From Nocardiopsaceae bacterium (GTDB taxonomy: Bacteria > Actinomycetota > Actinomycetes > Streptosporangiales > Streptosporangiaceae): a DNA stretch of 10,324 nucleotides. Within the stretch, counting starts at the first letter, position 1. Each line of letters begins with the position of its first letter. The stretch is taken from positions 1 to 10,324 of the forward strand of contig JAIRTY010000636.1 in NCBI GenBank assembly GCA_031254715.1. Reading direction: 5' to 3'. A program made the position numbers and the translations under genes. The notes under the pieces were generated by a model. It ran no database searches. It was not told the origin of the DNA and worked only from the letters and a program-made list of their open reading frames with translations. Shown one piece after another: positions 1 to 7,079 of this stretch.

Positions 1-612
1 CTGGCGCGCGACCTGGCGGCGCTGCTGCCTGGCGGCGCGCTGCTATGGTCGGCGTCCAGCCTGCCCATCCGTGACCTCGACCATCACATGGCCCCGCGGG
101 CCGGGCTGCGGGTGCTGGCTGACCGGGGCACCAGCGGCGTGGACGGGCTGGTGTCGGCGTCGGCGGGGGCGGCCCTCGCCCACCAGGCCGCCGGTGGCGG
201 CCAGGCGGTGGCGCTGCTCGGCGACCTGGCGTTCCTGCACGACCTGCCCGGCCTGGTGGTCGGCCCGCAGGAGTCCCGGCCCGACCTGGCCATCCTGGTG
301 GTCAACAACCAGGGCGGCGGGATCTTCTCGCTGCTGGAGCAGGCGGCCCTGCCCGGGCCGTTCGAGCGGGTGTTCGGCACCCCGCACGAGATCGACCTGA
401 GCCGGGTCGCGGCCGCCGCCGGGCTGCCCTACCAGCGGCTGGAGCGGGCCGGGGACCTGGCCCGGCTGCTGGCCGGCCCGCCCGGCCGGGGGCCGCAGGT
501 CATCGAGGCGCTGACCGCCCGGCCAGCAGGCGCCCGGCTGCGCCAGCGCCTGCGGGAGGCCGCTGTCGCCGCGGCTGCCAAGGCCGTGGCCGGGGCGGGC
601 CTGCTGCCCTAG
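1..612 (+). CDS. menD: MenD C-terminal part (SEPHCHC synthase), 5' end outside window
   Basis: This is the C-terminal 203 residues of 2-succinyl-5-enolpyruvyl-6-hydroxy-3-cyclohexene-1-carboxylate synthase. The ThDP- and Mg-dependent cytosolic enzyme decarboxylates 2-oxoglutarate and adds the product to isochorismate in classical menaquinone biosynthesis. The reading frame is open from base 1 to the TAG at 610-612. The C-terminal ThDP-binding domain is recognisable: a DRGTSGVDGLVS stretch (about 121-156), a GDLAFLHDLPGL segment (220-255), and an NNQGGGIFS stretch (304-330) matching the NNxGGGIF signature typical of MenD. An upstream in-frame ATG at 88 is internal, because conserved sequence continues to its left. 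The substrate isochorismate is made by the enzyme encoded at 7080-8342, about 6.5 kb away on the opposite strand. The stop overlaps the stop of the convergent permease gene by 4 bp. The identification is firm; only the N-terminal part is unseen. Confidence 0.95.
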   Translation: MARDLAALLPGGALLWSASSLPIRDLDHHMAPRAGLRVLADRGTSGVDGLVSASAGAALAHQAAGGGQAVALLGDLAFLHDLPGLVVGPQESRPDLAILVVNNQGGGIFSLLEQAALPGPFERVFGTPHEIDLSRVAAAAGLPYQRLERAGDLARLLAGPPGRGPQVIEALTARPAGARLRQRLREAAVAAAAKAVAGAGLLP

Positions 613-1574
613 GAGATCCGGACCCGCGGGTCGAGCAGCGCGTAGACGAGGTCCACGATCAGGTTGGCGACCACCACGAACAGCGCCGCGGCGATCGTGA
701 ACCCGATGATCACCGGCAGGTTGTCCTGGTAGATGGCCTGCACCGAGGCCTGGCCGATGCCGCCGAGCCCGAACACCGACTCCACCACCACCACGCCGCC
801 GAGCAGCTGGCCCACGTCCACGCCGAGCTGGGACACGACCGGGGTGAGCGCGGCCCTGACCCCGTGCCGGTAGATCACCCGCCGCTCCGACAGGCCCTTG
901 GAACGGGCCGTCCGGATGTAGTCCTCGCCCAGCGAGTCGAGCAGCTGGCCGCGGGTCAGCCGGGTGTAGATAGCCGCCTGCACCGCCGCCAGCGTGATCC
1001 ACGGCAGCAGCATGTGTCCCAGCCAGGGGCCCACGCCGCCCGACAGCCCGGCGTAGCCGTTCGCGATCCAGGTGAACCCGTTCTGGTTCAGCGGCAGGAA
1101 CACGATCAGCAGCAGCAGCTCGCCGACCACGAACGTGGGCAGGGAGAGGCCGATCAGCACCCCGACCGTGGAGAACCGGTCGAACAGGCTGCGGGCCTTG
1201 GTGGCGCTGAGGATGCCCACGCTGAGCCCGGCGACCAGCCACAGGATCACGCCGCCCACCACCAGCGAGGCGGTGGGCGGCAGGTCCTGCATCAGGATCG
1301 AGTTGACCGTCTGCCCGGTGTAGAAGGAGAAGCCAAGGTTCCCGTGCACCAGGTGGTCGAGGAAGTGCCAGTACTGCACCAGGATCGGCTGGTTGAGGCC
1401 GAGCCTGCTGATGACCTCGTTGATGATCTGCGGCGTCGCCGCCCGGCCCGCCAGCTGGTGGGCGACGACCTGCACCGGCCGCGCGAAGAACAGGAAGAAC
1501 GCGCCGGTGGCGACCAGCCACAGCACCACGATCCCGGTCAGGATGCGGCGGATGAAGAACCGGACCATGTCCAT
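609..1574 (-). CDS. ABC transporter permease, DppB/OppB type
   Basis: Inner-membrane permease of about 321 residues, one half of the transmembrane channel of a peptide/nickel-type (PepT) ABC importer. It starts with the usual short VRFFIRR leader into a first membrane segment, then a periplasmic stretch containing LGLNQPILVQYWHFL and GNLGFSFYTGQTV, both standard for DppB. Further hydrophobic segments follow. The cytoplasmic EAA loop (EDYIRTARSKGLSERRVIYRHG), which contacts the ATPases, is present, and the protein ends at LLDPRVRIS as expected. Three starts are possible: GTG at 1583, ATG at 1574 and ATG at 1568. ATG 1574 is chosen because a GGGGG tract lies 8 nt upstream and it begins 1 nt after the TGA of the preceding permease gene, giving tight coupling. 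It is the last gene of the five-gene operon, and its TAG overlaps the convergent menD stop. Family assignment is strong; substrate is not determinable. Confidence 0.93.
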   Translation of the reverse strand: MDMVRFFIRRILTGIVVLWLVATGAFFLFFARPVQVVAHQLAGRAATPQIINEVISRLGLNQPILVQYWHFLDHLVHGNLGFSFYTGQTVNSILMQDLPPTASLVVGGVILWLVAGLSVGILSATKARSLFDRFSTVGVLIGLSLPTFVVGELLLLIVFLPLNQNGFTWIANGYAGLSGGVGPWLGHMLLPWITLAAVQAAIYTRLTRGQLLDSLGEDYIRTARSKGLSERRVIYRHGVRAALTPVVSQLGVDVGQLLGGVVVVESVFGLGGIGQASVQAIYQDNLPVIIGFTIAAALFVVVANLIVDLVYALLDPRVRIS

Positions 1575-1575
1575 G

Positions 1576-2619
1576 TCAGGCACCCCCGCCCGGGAGCCCC
1601 CCCGGCGACGTGCCCGCCAGCTCGCCCTCGGCCAGCGGCGTGCCTTGCTCGCGGCGCCTGCGCTTGCGCCTGGCCGCGAAGATCCGCTCGGTGCGCGGGT
1701 CCATCGCGTCCCTGATGCCGTCGCCGAGCAGGTTGAAGGCGAGCGTGGTAATCAGCAGGGCGAGGGCCGGGAACACCACGTACCACCAGGCCTGCTGGTA
1801 GAAGTTCTGCGCGTCGGCCAGGATGTTGCCCCAGCTCGCGGTGGGCTGCTGGATGCCGAGCCCGAGGTAGGACAGCGTGGCCTCGAAGATGACCGCGGTC
1901 GGGATGTACAGCGTGGCGAGCACCAGCACCGGCGCCAGCAGGTTGGGCAGGATGTCGATGAACATGATCCGGAACGGACCTGCTCCGAGCGACCTCGCTG
2001 CCTCGACGTACTCCTTTTCCTTGATGGACAGGGTCTGGCCGCGGACGATCCGGGAGATGCCCGCCCAGGAGAAGAACGAGATCACCGCGATGATCACGGT
2101 CAGGCTGGGGCCGAGCACGACCGCCAGTGCCAGCGCCAGCACCACGTACGGGAAGGCGAGCACCGCGTCGATGAACCGGGCGAGCACCGCGTCCACCGCC
2201 CCGCCGAAGTAGCCGGCGATCAGCCCGACCGAGACGCCGGCGACGGTGGCGATGGCGGTGGTGATGACGCCGACGAACAGCGATATCCGCGCCCCGTAGA
2301 CGATCCGGACCAGCAGGTCACGGCCCACGCCATCGGTACCGAGCAGGAAGCCGTGGGTGGCCGGGCCCACCGGCGTGCCGGCCCCGCTCAGCCCGTTGTC
2401 CGGGTAGGTGGCGTCGACCGGGTGCCCGGCCAGCGCCGCGAACGCGGGCGCCGCGATCGCGATCACGACCATGATCAGGATGACGACCAGGGAAATGACC
2501 GCCACCCGGTCCTGCCGCAGCCGCCGCCAGGTCAGCTGCCACTGGCTGCGGCCCTCGATTGCCTGCTCGGGCGCGGCCTCGGCGGTCTGGGCCTCGAATT
2601 CGAGCTCGGTGACGCTCAT
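1576..2619 (-). CDS. ABC transporter permease, DppC/OppC type
   Basis: Second permease subunit, 347 residues. The N-terminal cytoplasmic tail (about 1-38, including WRRLRQDRVAVISL) leads into the first membrane segment (about 40-62). The family hallmark HGFLLGTDGVGRDLLVRIVYGARISL occupies about 89-114. The EAA coupling loop (KEYVEAARSLGAGPFRIMF and following) lies at about 202-230, and the canonical end LLGDGIRDAMDPR at about 298-309. About 38 further residues carry a basic run RRKRRRR and a Gly/Pro-rich tail, longer than most family members; the function of the tail is unknown. The ATG at 2619 is well supported by AGGAGG at 2628-2633, 8 nt upstream. It overlaps the stop of the preceding ATPase gene as ATGA (2616-2619), and the next gene follows after 1 nt, so all are probably co-translated. 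It should pair with the 609-1574 product in the membrane. Confidence 0.94.
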   Translation of the reverse strand: MSVTELEFEAQTAEAAPEQAIEGRSQWQLTWRRLRQDRVAVISLVVILIMVVIAIAAPAFAALAGHPVDATYPDNGLSGAGTPVGPATHGFLLGTDGVGRDLLVRIVYGARISLFVGVITTAIATVAGVSVGLIAGYFGGAVDAVLARFIDAVLAFPYVVLALALAVVLGPSLTVIIAVISFFSWAGISRIVRGQTLSIKEKEYVEAARSLGAGPFRIMFIDILPNLLAPVLVLATLYIPTAVIFEATLSYLGLGIQQPTASWGNILADAQNFYQQAWWYVVFPALALLITTLAFNLLGDGIRDAMDPRTERIFAARRKRRRREQGTPLAEGELAGTSPGGLPGGGA

Positions 2620-3671
2620 GGCGTCTCCCTCCTGCCGGCCGCGGCGAGCTGTTCGCCGGCCTCGACCGGGAAGTGACAGGCGGTCACGTGATCGGACGGA
2701 TCGCCTGGCTTGGACTCCAGCACCGGCTCCTGCTCTCCGCAGATCGCCTGCGCCTTCGGGCAGCGGGGGTGGAACCGGCAGCCGCGTGGCGGGTCGATCG
2801 GGGACGGCACGTCACCGGTGAGGATGATCCGCTGACGGCTGGCGGCGGCATCCGGGTCAGCGGCGGGCGCCGCCGACAGCAGCGCGGTTGAGTAGGGGTG
2901 ACGGGGAGAGGTGTACAGCGGATCCCGCGGGCCCGCCTCCGCGATCCGGCCCAGGTACATGACCGCGACCGCGTCGCTGACGTGCCGCACGACCTCCAGG
3001 TCGTGCGCGATGAACAGGTAGCTGAGACCGAACTCGTCCTGCAAGTCGGCCAGCAGGTTGAGGACCTGAGCCTGGATCGACACGTCCAGCGCCGAGACCG
3101 GCTCGTCACAGATGATCAGCTTGGGCCGCAGTGCCAGCGCCCTGGCCACCCCGATCCGCTGCCGCTGCCCGCCGGAGAACTCGGCCGGGAACCGGTTGTA
3201 GTGCTCGGGGTTGAGGCCGACCCGCTCCATCAGTTCCTGCACCCGGCGCTTGCGCTCCTGGCCGGTCGCCGTCTTGTGGATGGCGAACGGGTCGCCGATG
3301 ATCGACCCGACCCGGCGGCGGGGGTTCAGCGAGCCGTACGGGTCCTGGAAGATCATCTGGATCTCGCGCCGGACCGGCCGCATCACCCGCCGCGGCAGGT
3401 TGGTGATGTCGCGGCCGTCGAAGGTCACCGTGCCCGAGGTGATCGGGATCAGCCCGGCGACGCAGCGGGCCAGGGTGGACTTGCCGGAGCCGGTCTCGCC
3501 GACCAGGCCGAGCGTCTTGCCGCGCGGGATGGACAGCGTGACGTCGTCCACCGCCTGGACCTGGCCCACGGTGTGACGGATGAAGCCGCCGCCGGTCACC
3601 GGGAAATACTTGACCAGGTTCTCCACCCGGACCAGCATGTCGCCGTCGCCATCGGCCGAGGGGTTGCTCAT
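2616..3671 (-). CDS. Oligopeptide/dipeptide ABC transporter ATPase, OppF/DppF type
   Basis: Cytoplasmic ATPase subunit of 351 residues that powers the importer together with the 3671-4762 product. Visible motifs: Walker A GETGSGKST at 58-66, Q-loop glutamine 109 in IFQDP, signature FSGGQRQR at 165-172, Walker B LIICDEP at 185-191, and switch histidine 223 in IAHD. The segment FPVTGGGFIRHTVGQVQAVDDV (about 23-44) is characteristic of the F-type subunit. The C-terminal oligopeptide-transporter extension carries cysteines 298, 304, 311 and 332. Comparable four-cysteine clusters in actinobacterial peptide permease ATPases are reported to bind a [4Fe-4S] cluster; binding here is inferred. The ATG at 3671 overlaps the upstream ATPase stop (TGATG), with a GAGGGGAG element about 9 nt upstream. 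Its TGA overlaps the next start as ATGA. Family assignment is firm. Confidence 0.95.
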   Translation of the reverse strand: MSNPSADGDGDMLVRVENLVKYFPVTGGGFIRHTVGQVQAVDDVTLSIPRGKTLGLVGETGSGKSTLARCVAGLIPITSGTVTFDGRDITNLPRRVMRPVRREIQMIFQDPYGSLNPRRRVGSIIGDPFAIHKTATGQERKRRVQELMERVGLNPEHYNRFPAEFSGGQRQRIGVARALALRPKLIICDEPVSALDVSIQAQVLNLLADLQDEFGLSYLFIAHDLEVVRHVSDAVAVMYLGRIAEAGPRDPLYTSPRHPYSTALLSAAPAADPDAAASRQRIILTGDVPSPIDPPRGCRFHPRCPKAQAICGEQEPVLESKPGDPSDHVTACHFPVEAGEQLAAAGRRETP

Positions 3672-4762
3672 CAGATCACGCTCCCCTCGGACTCGGGGGC
3701 CGCCGCGATCGCCTCGGCGACCTCGGCCGCCGCATCCGAGCGGCCTTCCCGCACCGTCTCCTTGCGCAGTTCCTCGGCCCGGTCAGACAGCCCGGCGGCC
3801 TCGACCGGCAGCCAGCAGGCCGAGGAGTGGAAGGCGTCCTCCCCGACCACCCGCAGCGACGGCTCCTCGGACAGGCACCGGTCCATCACGTACGCGCACC
3901 GGGGATGGAACTTGCAGCCCGCCGGCAGGTTGATCAGGCTGGGCGGCTGGCCGGCGATCGGCCGCAGCCGCTCCGATGCCGCCGTGCTGCTGGGGATGGA
4001 TTCGAGCAGGCCCTTGGTGTAGGGGTGGTGCGGAGAGTAGAAGATGTCGCGCTTGGTGGCCTTCTCTGCGGCCCGCCCGGCGTACATGACCATGACGTCG
4101 TCGGCGATGTCAGCCACCACGCCCAGGTCGTGGGTGATGAGGATGAGCGCGGTGTTGAAATCCTGCTGCAGGCGCAGCAGCAGGTCCAGGATCTGCGCCT
4201 GGACCGTGGCGTCGAGCGCGGTGGTCGGCTCGTCGGCGATGATCATCTTCGGCTCCAGCGACAGCGCCATCGCGATCATGGCGCGCTGCCGCATCCCGCC
4301 GGAGAACTGGTGCGGATAGTCGTTCACCCGCAGCTCGGGGCGGGGGATGCCGACCCTGCCGAGCAGTTCCACGGCCCGCTCGTGAGCCTGGGCCTTGCTC
4401 ACGGAGCTGTCATGGGCACGGATCATCTCCGCGATCTGCCAGCCCACCCGGTACAGCGGGTGCAGGCTGGTCAGCGGGTCCTGGAAGATGACCGATATCT
4501 GCGCGCCACGGATCCGGCGCATCTTGTCCTCGGGCAGGCCCAGCAGGTTGACGCCGTCGAACACGGCGCTGCCTGAGATCTGGCCGCCCGGGGTCAGCCC
4601 GAGCAGGGTCTGGGTCAGGACGGTCTTGCCGCTCCCAGACTCACCGACTATTCCCAGGGTCCGGCCGGCGTCGACGGTGAACGACACCCCCCGGACTGCT
4701 TGGACCAGACCGTCAGCGGTGGGGAAGCTGACCGCCAGGTCCTTGACTTCGAGCAGGGTCAC
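3671..4762 (-). CDS. Oligopeptide/dipeptide ABC transporter ATPase, OppD/DppD type
   Basis: Cytoplasmic ATPase of 363 residues, partner of the 2616-3671 product. Visible motifs: Walker A GESGSGKT at 40-47, Q-loop Gln94, signature FSGGMRQR at 153-160, Walker B MIIADEP at 173-179 and switch His211 in ITHD. The peptide-transporter C-terminal region has cysteines 283, 289, 296 and 316, spaced as in iron-sulfur-binding OppD-type ATPases. A further acidic/Ala-rich tail of about 40 residues follows. GTG 4762 is chosen as start: GGAGGG at 4768-4773 sits 5 nt upstream, and the protein then begins VTLLEVKDLAVSF, the normal family beginning. The longer ATG ATG start at 4792/4789 would add 10 residues with no convincing Shine-Dalgarno. 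A 177-bp gap with a strong hairpin separates it from the binding-protein gene upstream. Confidence 0.94.
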   Translation of the reverse strand: MTLLEVKDLAVSFPTADGLVQAVRGVSFTVDAGRTLGIVGESGSGKTVLTQTLLGLTPGGQISGSAVFDGVNLLGLPEDKMRRIRGAQISVIFQDPLTSLHPLYRVGWQIAEMIRAHDSSVSKAQAHERAVELLGRVGIPRPELRVNDYPHQFSGGMRQRAMIAMALSLEPKMIIADEPTTALDATVQAQILDLLLRLQQDFNTALILITHDLGVVADIADDVMVMYAGRAAEKATKRDIFYSPHHPYTKGLLESIPSSTAASERLRPIAGQPPSLINLPAGCKFHPRCAYVMDRCLSEEPSLRVVGEDAFHSSACWLPVEAAGLSDRAEELRKETVREGRSDAAAEVAEAIAAAPESEGSVI

Positions 4763-4767
4763 TGCGT

Positions 4768-4773
4768 CCCTCC
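4768..4773 (-). promoter_or_regulatory. Ribosome binding site deciding the OppD-type ATPase start
   Basis: GGAGGG on the minus strand, with the 5-nt spacer ACGCA before a GTG at 4762. It is the only good Shine-Dalgarno near this gene and favours the GTG over the ATG pair at 4787-4792. Confidence 0.7.
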
Positions 4774-4862
4774 GGCTAGCCGCCGTCATCATGCCAGGTC
4801 AGGGCAGAGGTGTGCATGATGGGGCAAGCGTTACATGAAATCCCGGCTACCGCCATGTTAGG

Positions 4863-4902
4863 GGCCCGGCTGGACGTGCCTTGCGGCACGTCCAGCCGGG
4901 CC
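4863..4902 (-). terminator. Perfect 18-bp intercistronic stem-loop between binding-protein and ATPase genes
   Basis: An 18-bp perfect inverted repeat (arms 4863-4880 and 4885-4902) with a 4-base loop (4881-4884). The GC-rich stem would form a very stable RNA hairpin on either strand. It begins 37 nt downstream of the binding-protein stop and lies about 100 nt upstream of the next gene's start. No U-tract follows on the minus strand (CCCTAACATGG), so it is not a classical E. coli-type terminator. Actinomycete terminators often lack U-tracts. The likely roles are partial termination or 3'-end protection of the binding-protein mRNA, giving more binding protein than transporter subunits. Which of the two applies is inference. 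Confidence 0.75.
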
Positions 4903-4939
4903 TCCTATCTCAGACGGCGATCGGTTCCCTGGCCTGGAC

Positions 4940-6784
4940 CTACTTGGAGAGCCAGACGTTGGTGGGATCCGCGTCGCCGATGTTCGGCGCGAACACCGCG
5001 CTGGTGGACCCCGCCTCGTGCACGCGCTTGCTGGCGTACAGCGGGAAGTTCTGGTCCACCAGCGGCACGATCGCAGCATCCTTCATGATCTGCTGGTCGG
5101 CCTGGTGCCAGAACGTCCCGGCCGCCGACAGCGAGGTCGCCGACTCGGCCTTGTTGATCAGCGAGTTCACCGTGGCGTTGTTGTAGCAGCCGTAGTTGAC
5201 CGTGTTCACCACGCAGTTCGGGCCCTGGAACAGCGCCTGGATGACGGTCCGGCCGTTGTTGCCGAACCAGTCGGGGATCCAGCCCGGCTGGCCCAGGTCC
5301 CATGCGCCGGACTTGCTGCTGGCCGGCCCGTTACCCAGGTCGGTGAAGAAGCTGGAGCCGGGCTCTGGCTTGCCCTTCAGGTTGACGCCGCACTTCTTCA
5401 GGCTGGCCTGGATGGCGGTGAACTCGTCGGTGTTCACGCTGTCGTTCGGGTACATGTACGTCAGCGTGACCCCGTGCGGGTACCCGGCCGAGGACAGCAG
5501 CGACTTGCACTTGGCCGTGTTCCCGGTGTTGTTGTTGTTGGCGTACATGACGGAGTTCACGAAGCCGGTGTTGCCGGGCGGGATCACGGTGTTGAGGGGC
5601 TTGGCCACCTCGGTCCCGCCGTACACCTTGGCCGCCGCGATCTTGTCCACGCCGTACTCGATCGCCTGCCGCACCCCCAGCTTCTTCATCGCCCCGCCAG
5701 CGTCCGGGCTGTGCAGGTTCAGCGTGATGTAGGGGAACGTGGTGGACCAGCCCCAGACGTGGAAGTTGGGGGCGTGCTGGGACAGCAGGCTGGGGATGGA
5801 CGGCGGGTTGATCGGCGTGTCCATCGGCAGGTCCTGCGTCCCGGCCTGCATGTCAGCCAGCTGGGTGGCTGCCGAGCTGACGCCCTCGGTCACCACGATG
5901 CTGTTCACGTACGCCTTCCGCATCGGGTCGGTGGCGGCCTTCCAGGCCGGGTTCCGATCCAGCGTGATCGACTTGTTCGGGACGTACGAGGTGATCTTGT
6001 ACGGGCCGTCCGACAGCGTGTTCTTGTCCAGCTGCAGGCTGTTGGGCACGTACTTGTCGTACTCAACCGGGCGGGCCGAGGCGAACGGCATCGCCATCAT
6101 GTACAGGAAGTCGCTGGCCGGCTGCGCCAGCGTGATCTTCAGCGTCGACGGGTCCGGCGCCGACAGCCCCGAGATGTTGTGGCTGTTCTGGAAGTTCGCG
6201 ATGTTCGACGCGGTCGGCTTGTGCGACTTGCTGGCGAAGTACTTCGTCTCGGCCTGGTCGTAGGTCTTCAGCCCGGCGATCGTGCTCTCGTAGTAGCCGG
6301 GGTTGCCGACCGGGCTGACCGGGTTGGCGAACGTCTTGAACTCGCGGATGAAGTCGGCCGCGGTGACCTGCCGGGCCGGGCTCGAGTCCCACATCACGCC
6401 CTTCTTGATGTGGAACGTGTAGGTCTTGCCGCCGTTGGTGATGCCGCCGTTAGACGTGGACGGGACCTCGGTCGCCATGTCAGCGGCGGGTGTGGTGGTC
6501 TTCTTCCAGCCCGCGCCGCTGGTCCCGGTGTACGCCACGGTCGGGTACTGCAGCAGCTGCCGGGTGTAGGCGTGCTCCAGCATGTAGTCCGCGGTGTAGT
6601 AGGCGGGAACGGTATCGATGTGGTCCGGGCCACTGGCGGCGACGATGTGCAGCGTCCCGCCGCGCACCGGCTTACCCGATGACGACGTCGAAGAGGTTGA
6701 GCTCCCACCGCACGCCGCGAGGCCGAGAGCGGCGGCGGTAGCCACCACTGCGACCGTGGCGGAACGCCTGGGTAGAGATCTCAT
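4940..6784 (-). CDS. Lipoprotein substrate-binding protein of peptide-type ABC importer (SBP family 5)
   Basis: Extracellular solute-binding lipoprotein of 614 residues, first gene of the importer operon; it captures the ligand for the permease pair. The N-terminus is MRSLPRRS, a hydrophobic segment at about 9-22, and the lipobox LAAC with the lipidated Cys25, followed by a Ser/Thr-rich linker and the family-5 opening KPVRGGTLHIV at about 38-48. Later segments such as LSDGPYKITSYVPNKSITLDRNP, VRQAIEYGVDKIAAAKVYGG and WIPDWFGNNG are typical of family 5. Length is at the upper end for the family. The ATG at 6784 is preferred over the ATG at 6790 because AAGGAG (6792-6797) is 7 nt from the former and only 1 nt from the latter. 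The stop is TAG at 4940. The ligand (oligopeptide, dipeptide or other) cannot be read from the sequence. Confidence 0.94.
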   Translation of the reverse strand: MRSLPRRSATVAVVATAAALGLAACGGSSTSSTSSSGKPVRGGTLHIVAASGPDHIDTVPAYYTADYMLEHAYTRQLLQYPTVAYTGTSGAGWKKTTTPAADMATEVPSTSNGGITNGGKTYTFHIKKGVMWDSSPARQVTAADFIREFKTFANPVSPVGNPGYYESTIAGLKTYDQAETKYFASKSHKPTASNIANFQNSHNISGLSAPDPSTLKITLAQPASDFLYMMAMPFASARPVEYDKYVPNSLQLDKNTLSDGPYKITSYVPNKSITLDRNPAWKAATDPMRKAYVNSIVVTEGVSSAATQLADMQAGTQDLPMDTPINPPSIPSLLSQHAPNFHVWGWSTTFPYITLNLHSPDAGGAMKKLGVRQAIEYGVDKIAAAKVYGGTEVAKPLNTVIPPGNTGFVNSVMYANNNNTGNTAKCKSLLSSAGYPHGVTLTYMYPNDSVNTDEFTAIQASLKKCGVNLKGKPEPGSSFFTDLGNGPASSKSGAWDLGQPGWIPDWFGNNGRTVIQALFQGPNCVVNTVNYGCYNNATVNSLINKAESATSLSAAGTFWHQADQQIMKDAAIVPLVDQNFPLYASKRVHEAGSTSAVFAPNIGDADPTNVWLSK

Positions 6785-6791
6785 GAGCATG

Positions 6792-6817
6792 CTCCTTCTG
6801 GCCTGCGGGTTGCAGGC
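6792..6817 (-). promoter_or_regulatory. RBS of the binding-protein gene with adjacent small hairpin
   Basis: AAGGAG lies at 6792-6797. Three bases upstream is an inverted repeat with 6-bp arms (6801-6806 and 6812-6817) and a 5-base loop. If transcribed, the hairpin would abut the ribosome binding site without covering it. It could stabilise the 5' end or merely be chance in GC-rich DNA. Confidence 0.45.
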
Positions 6818-6846
6818 GTCCTAGTGATCACCCTTCGTGACTACAA
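6818..6846 (-). promoter_or_regulatory. Candidate promoter A for the importer operon (TTGTAG - 17 - TAGGAC)
   Basis: Minus-strand TTGTAG (6841-6846) and TAGGAC (6818-6823) are separated by 17 nt. The -10 resembles the actinomycete TAGGAT type except for its last base. The predicted start would fall inside the small hairpin at 6801-6817. Weak match, given as a candidate only. Confidence 0.25.
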
Positions 6847-6893
6847 CCTGGGCGCGGGAACTGTCCACTTGCGGGAGGAAGCTCTCGAAAGGG

Positions 6894-6922
6894 GTTACGC
6901 AACCGCAACCATGCTGTGACAA
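6894..6922 (-). promoter_or_regulatory. Candidate promoter B for the importer operon (TTGTCA - 17 - CGTAAC)
   Basis: Minus-strand TTGTCA (6917-6922) is a good -35 element. The hexamer 17 nt downstream, CGTAAC (6894-6899), is a poor -10 and overlaps the dyad at 6893-6904. It would leave a leader of roughly 100 nt before the binding-protein start. Low confidence. Confidence 0.25.
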
Positions 6923-7079
6923 TGCCCGGTTGCCCCGAAAGTCTTGCGGTTGGCCCTCTGGACCGCGGGATGCCCTGCCGACACTGGGTCTTTGCAGTTT
7001 CATTACCCTGGGTCACAATTGACCGGTGCGCAGGGCGTCCGGGCACGAGGAACCGCCGGGCCAGCAGCATCGTCGCGCC

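Larger units (their letters stand above)
6785..7079. other. 295-bp intergenic region holding the importer operon's control sequences
   Basis: No convincing gene lies here. Base composition is visibly less GC-rich than the flanking genes, especially at about 6895-7020. It separates the 3' end of the isochorismate synthase gene from the binding-protein start, both on the minus strand, so it must carry the importer promoter unless the two are co-transcribed. Small dyads are visible: GGTTACGCAACC at 6893-6904 (4-bp arms), GTGATCAC at 6825-6832, and GGTCACAATTGACC at 7011-7024 (5-bp arms). None matches an operator I can name. I see no clear terminator after the isochorismate synthase gene. Confidence 0.6.

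Noticed and set aside
43..1521. 492-codon minus-strand open frame across menD and the B-type permease
   Set aside because: It is a frame shadow of high-GC DNA: Arg/Gly/Ala/Pro-rich with no family signal, overlapping two clearly recognisable genes.
1393..4022. Long plus-strand frames opposite the permease and ATPase genes (e.g. 1393-2676, 2898-4022)
   Set aside because: These are Asp/Arg/His-rich antisense shadows; the opposite strand carries complete ABC transporter motifs.
5018..6682. 554-codon plus-strand open frame opposite the binding protein
   Set aside because: The Val/Arg/Gly-rich shadow translation has no motifs, whereas the minus-strand lipoprotein has a lipobox and family-5 sequence.
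7025..7079. Terminator after the isochorismate synthase gene
   Set aside because: Only short, interrupted complementarity (GGCG/CGCC with mismatches) was found, too weak to call.
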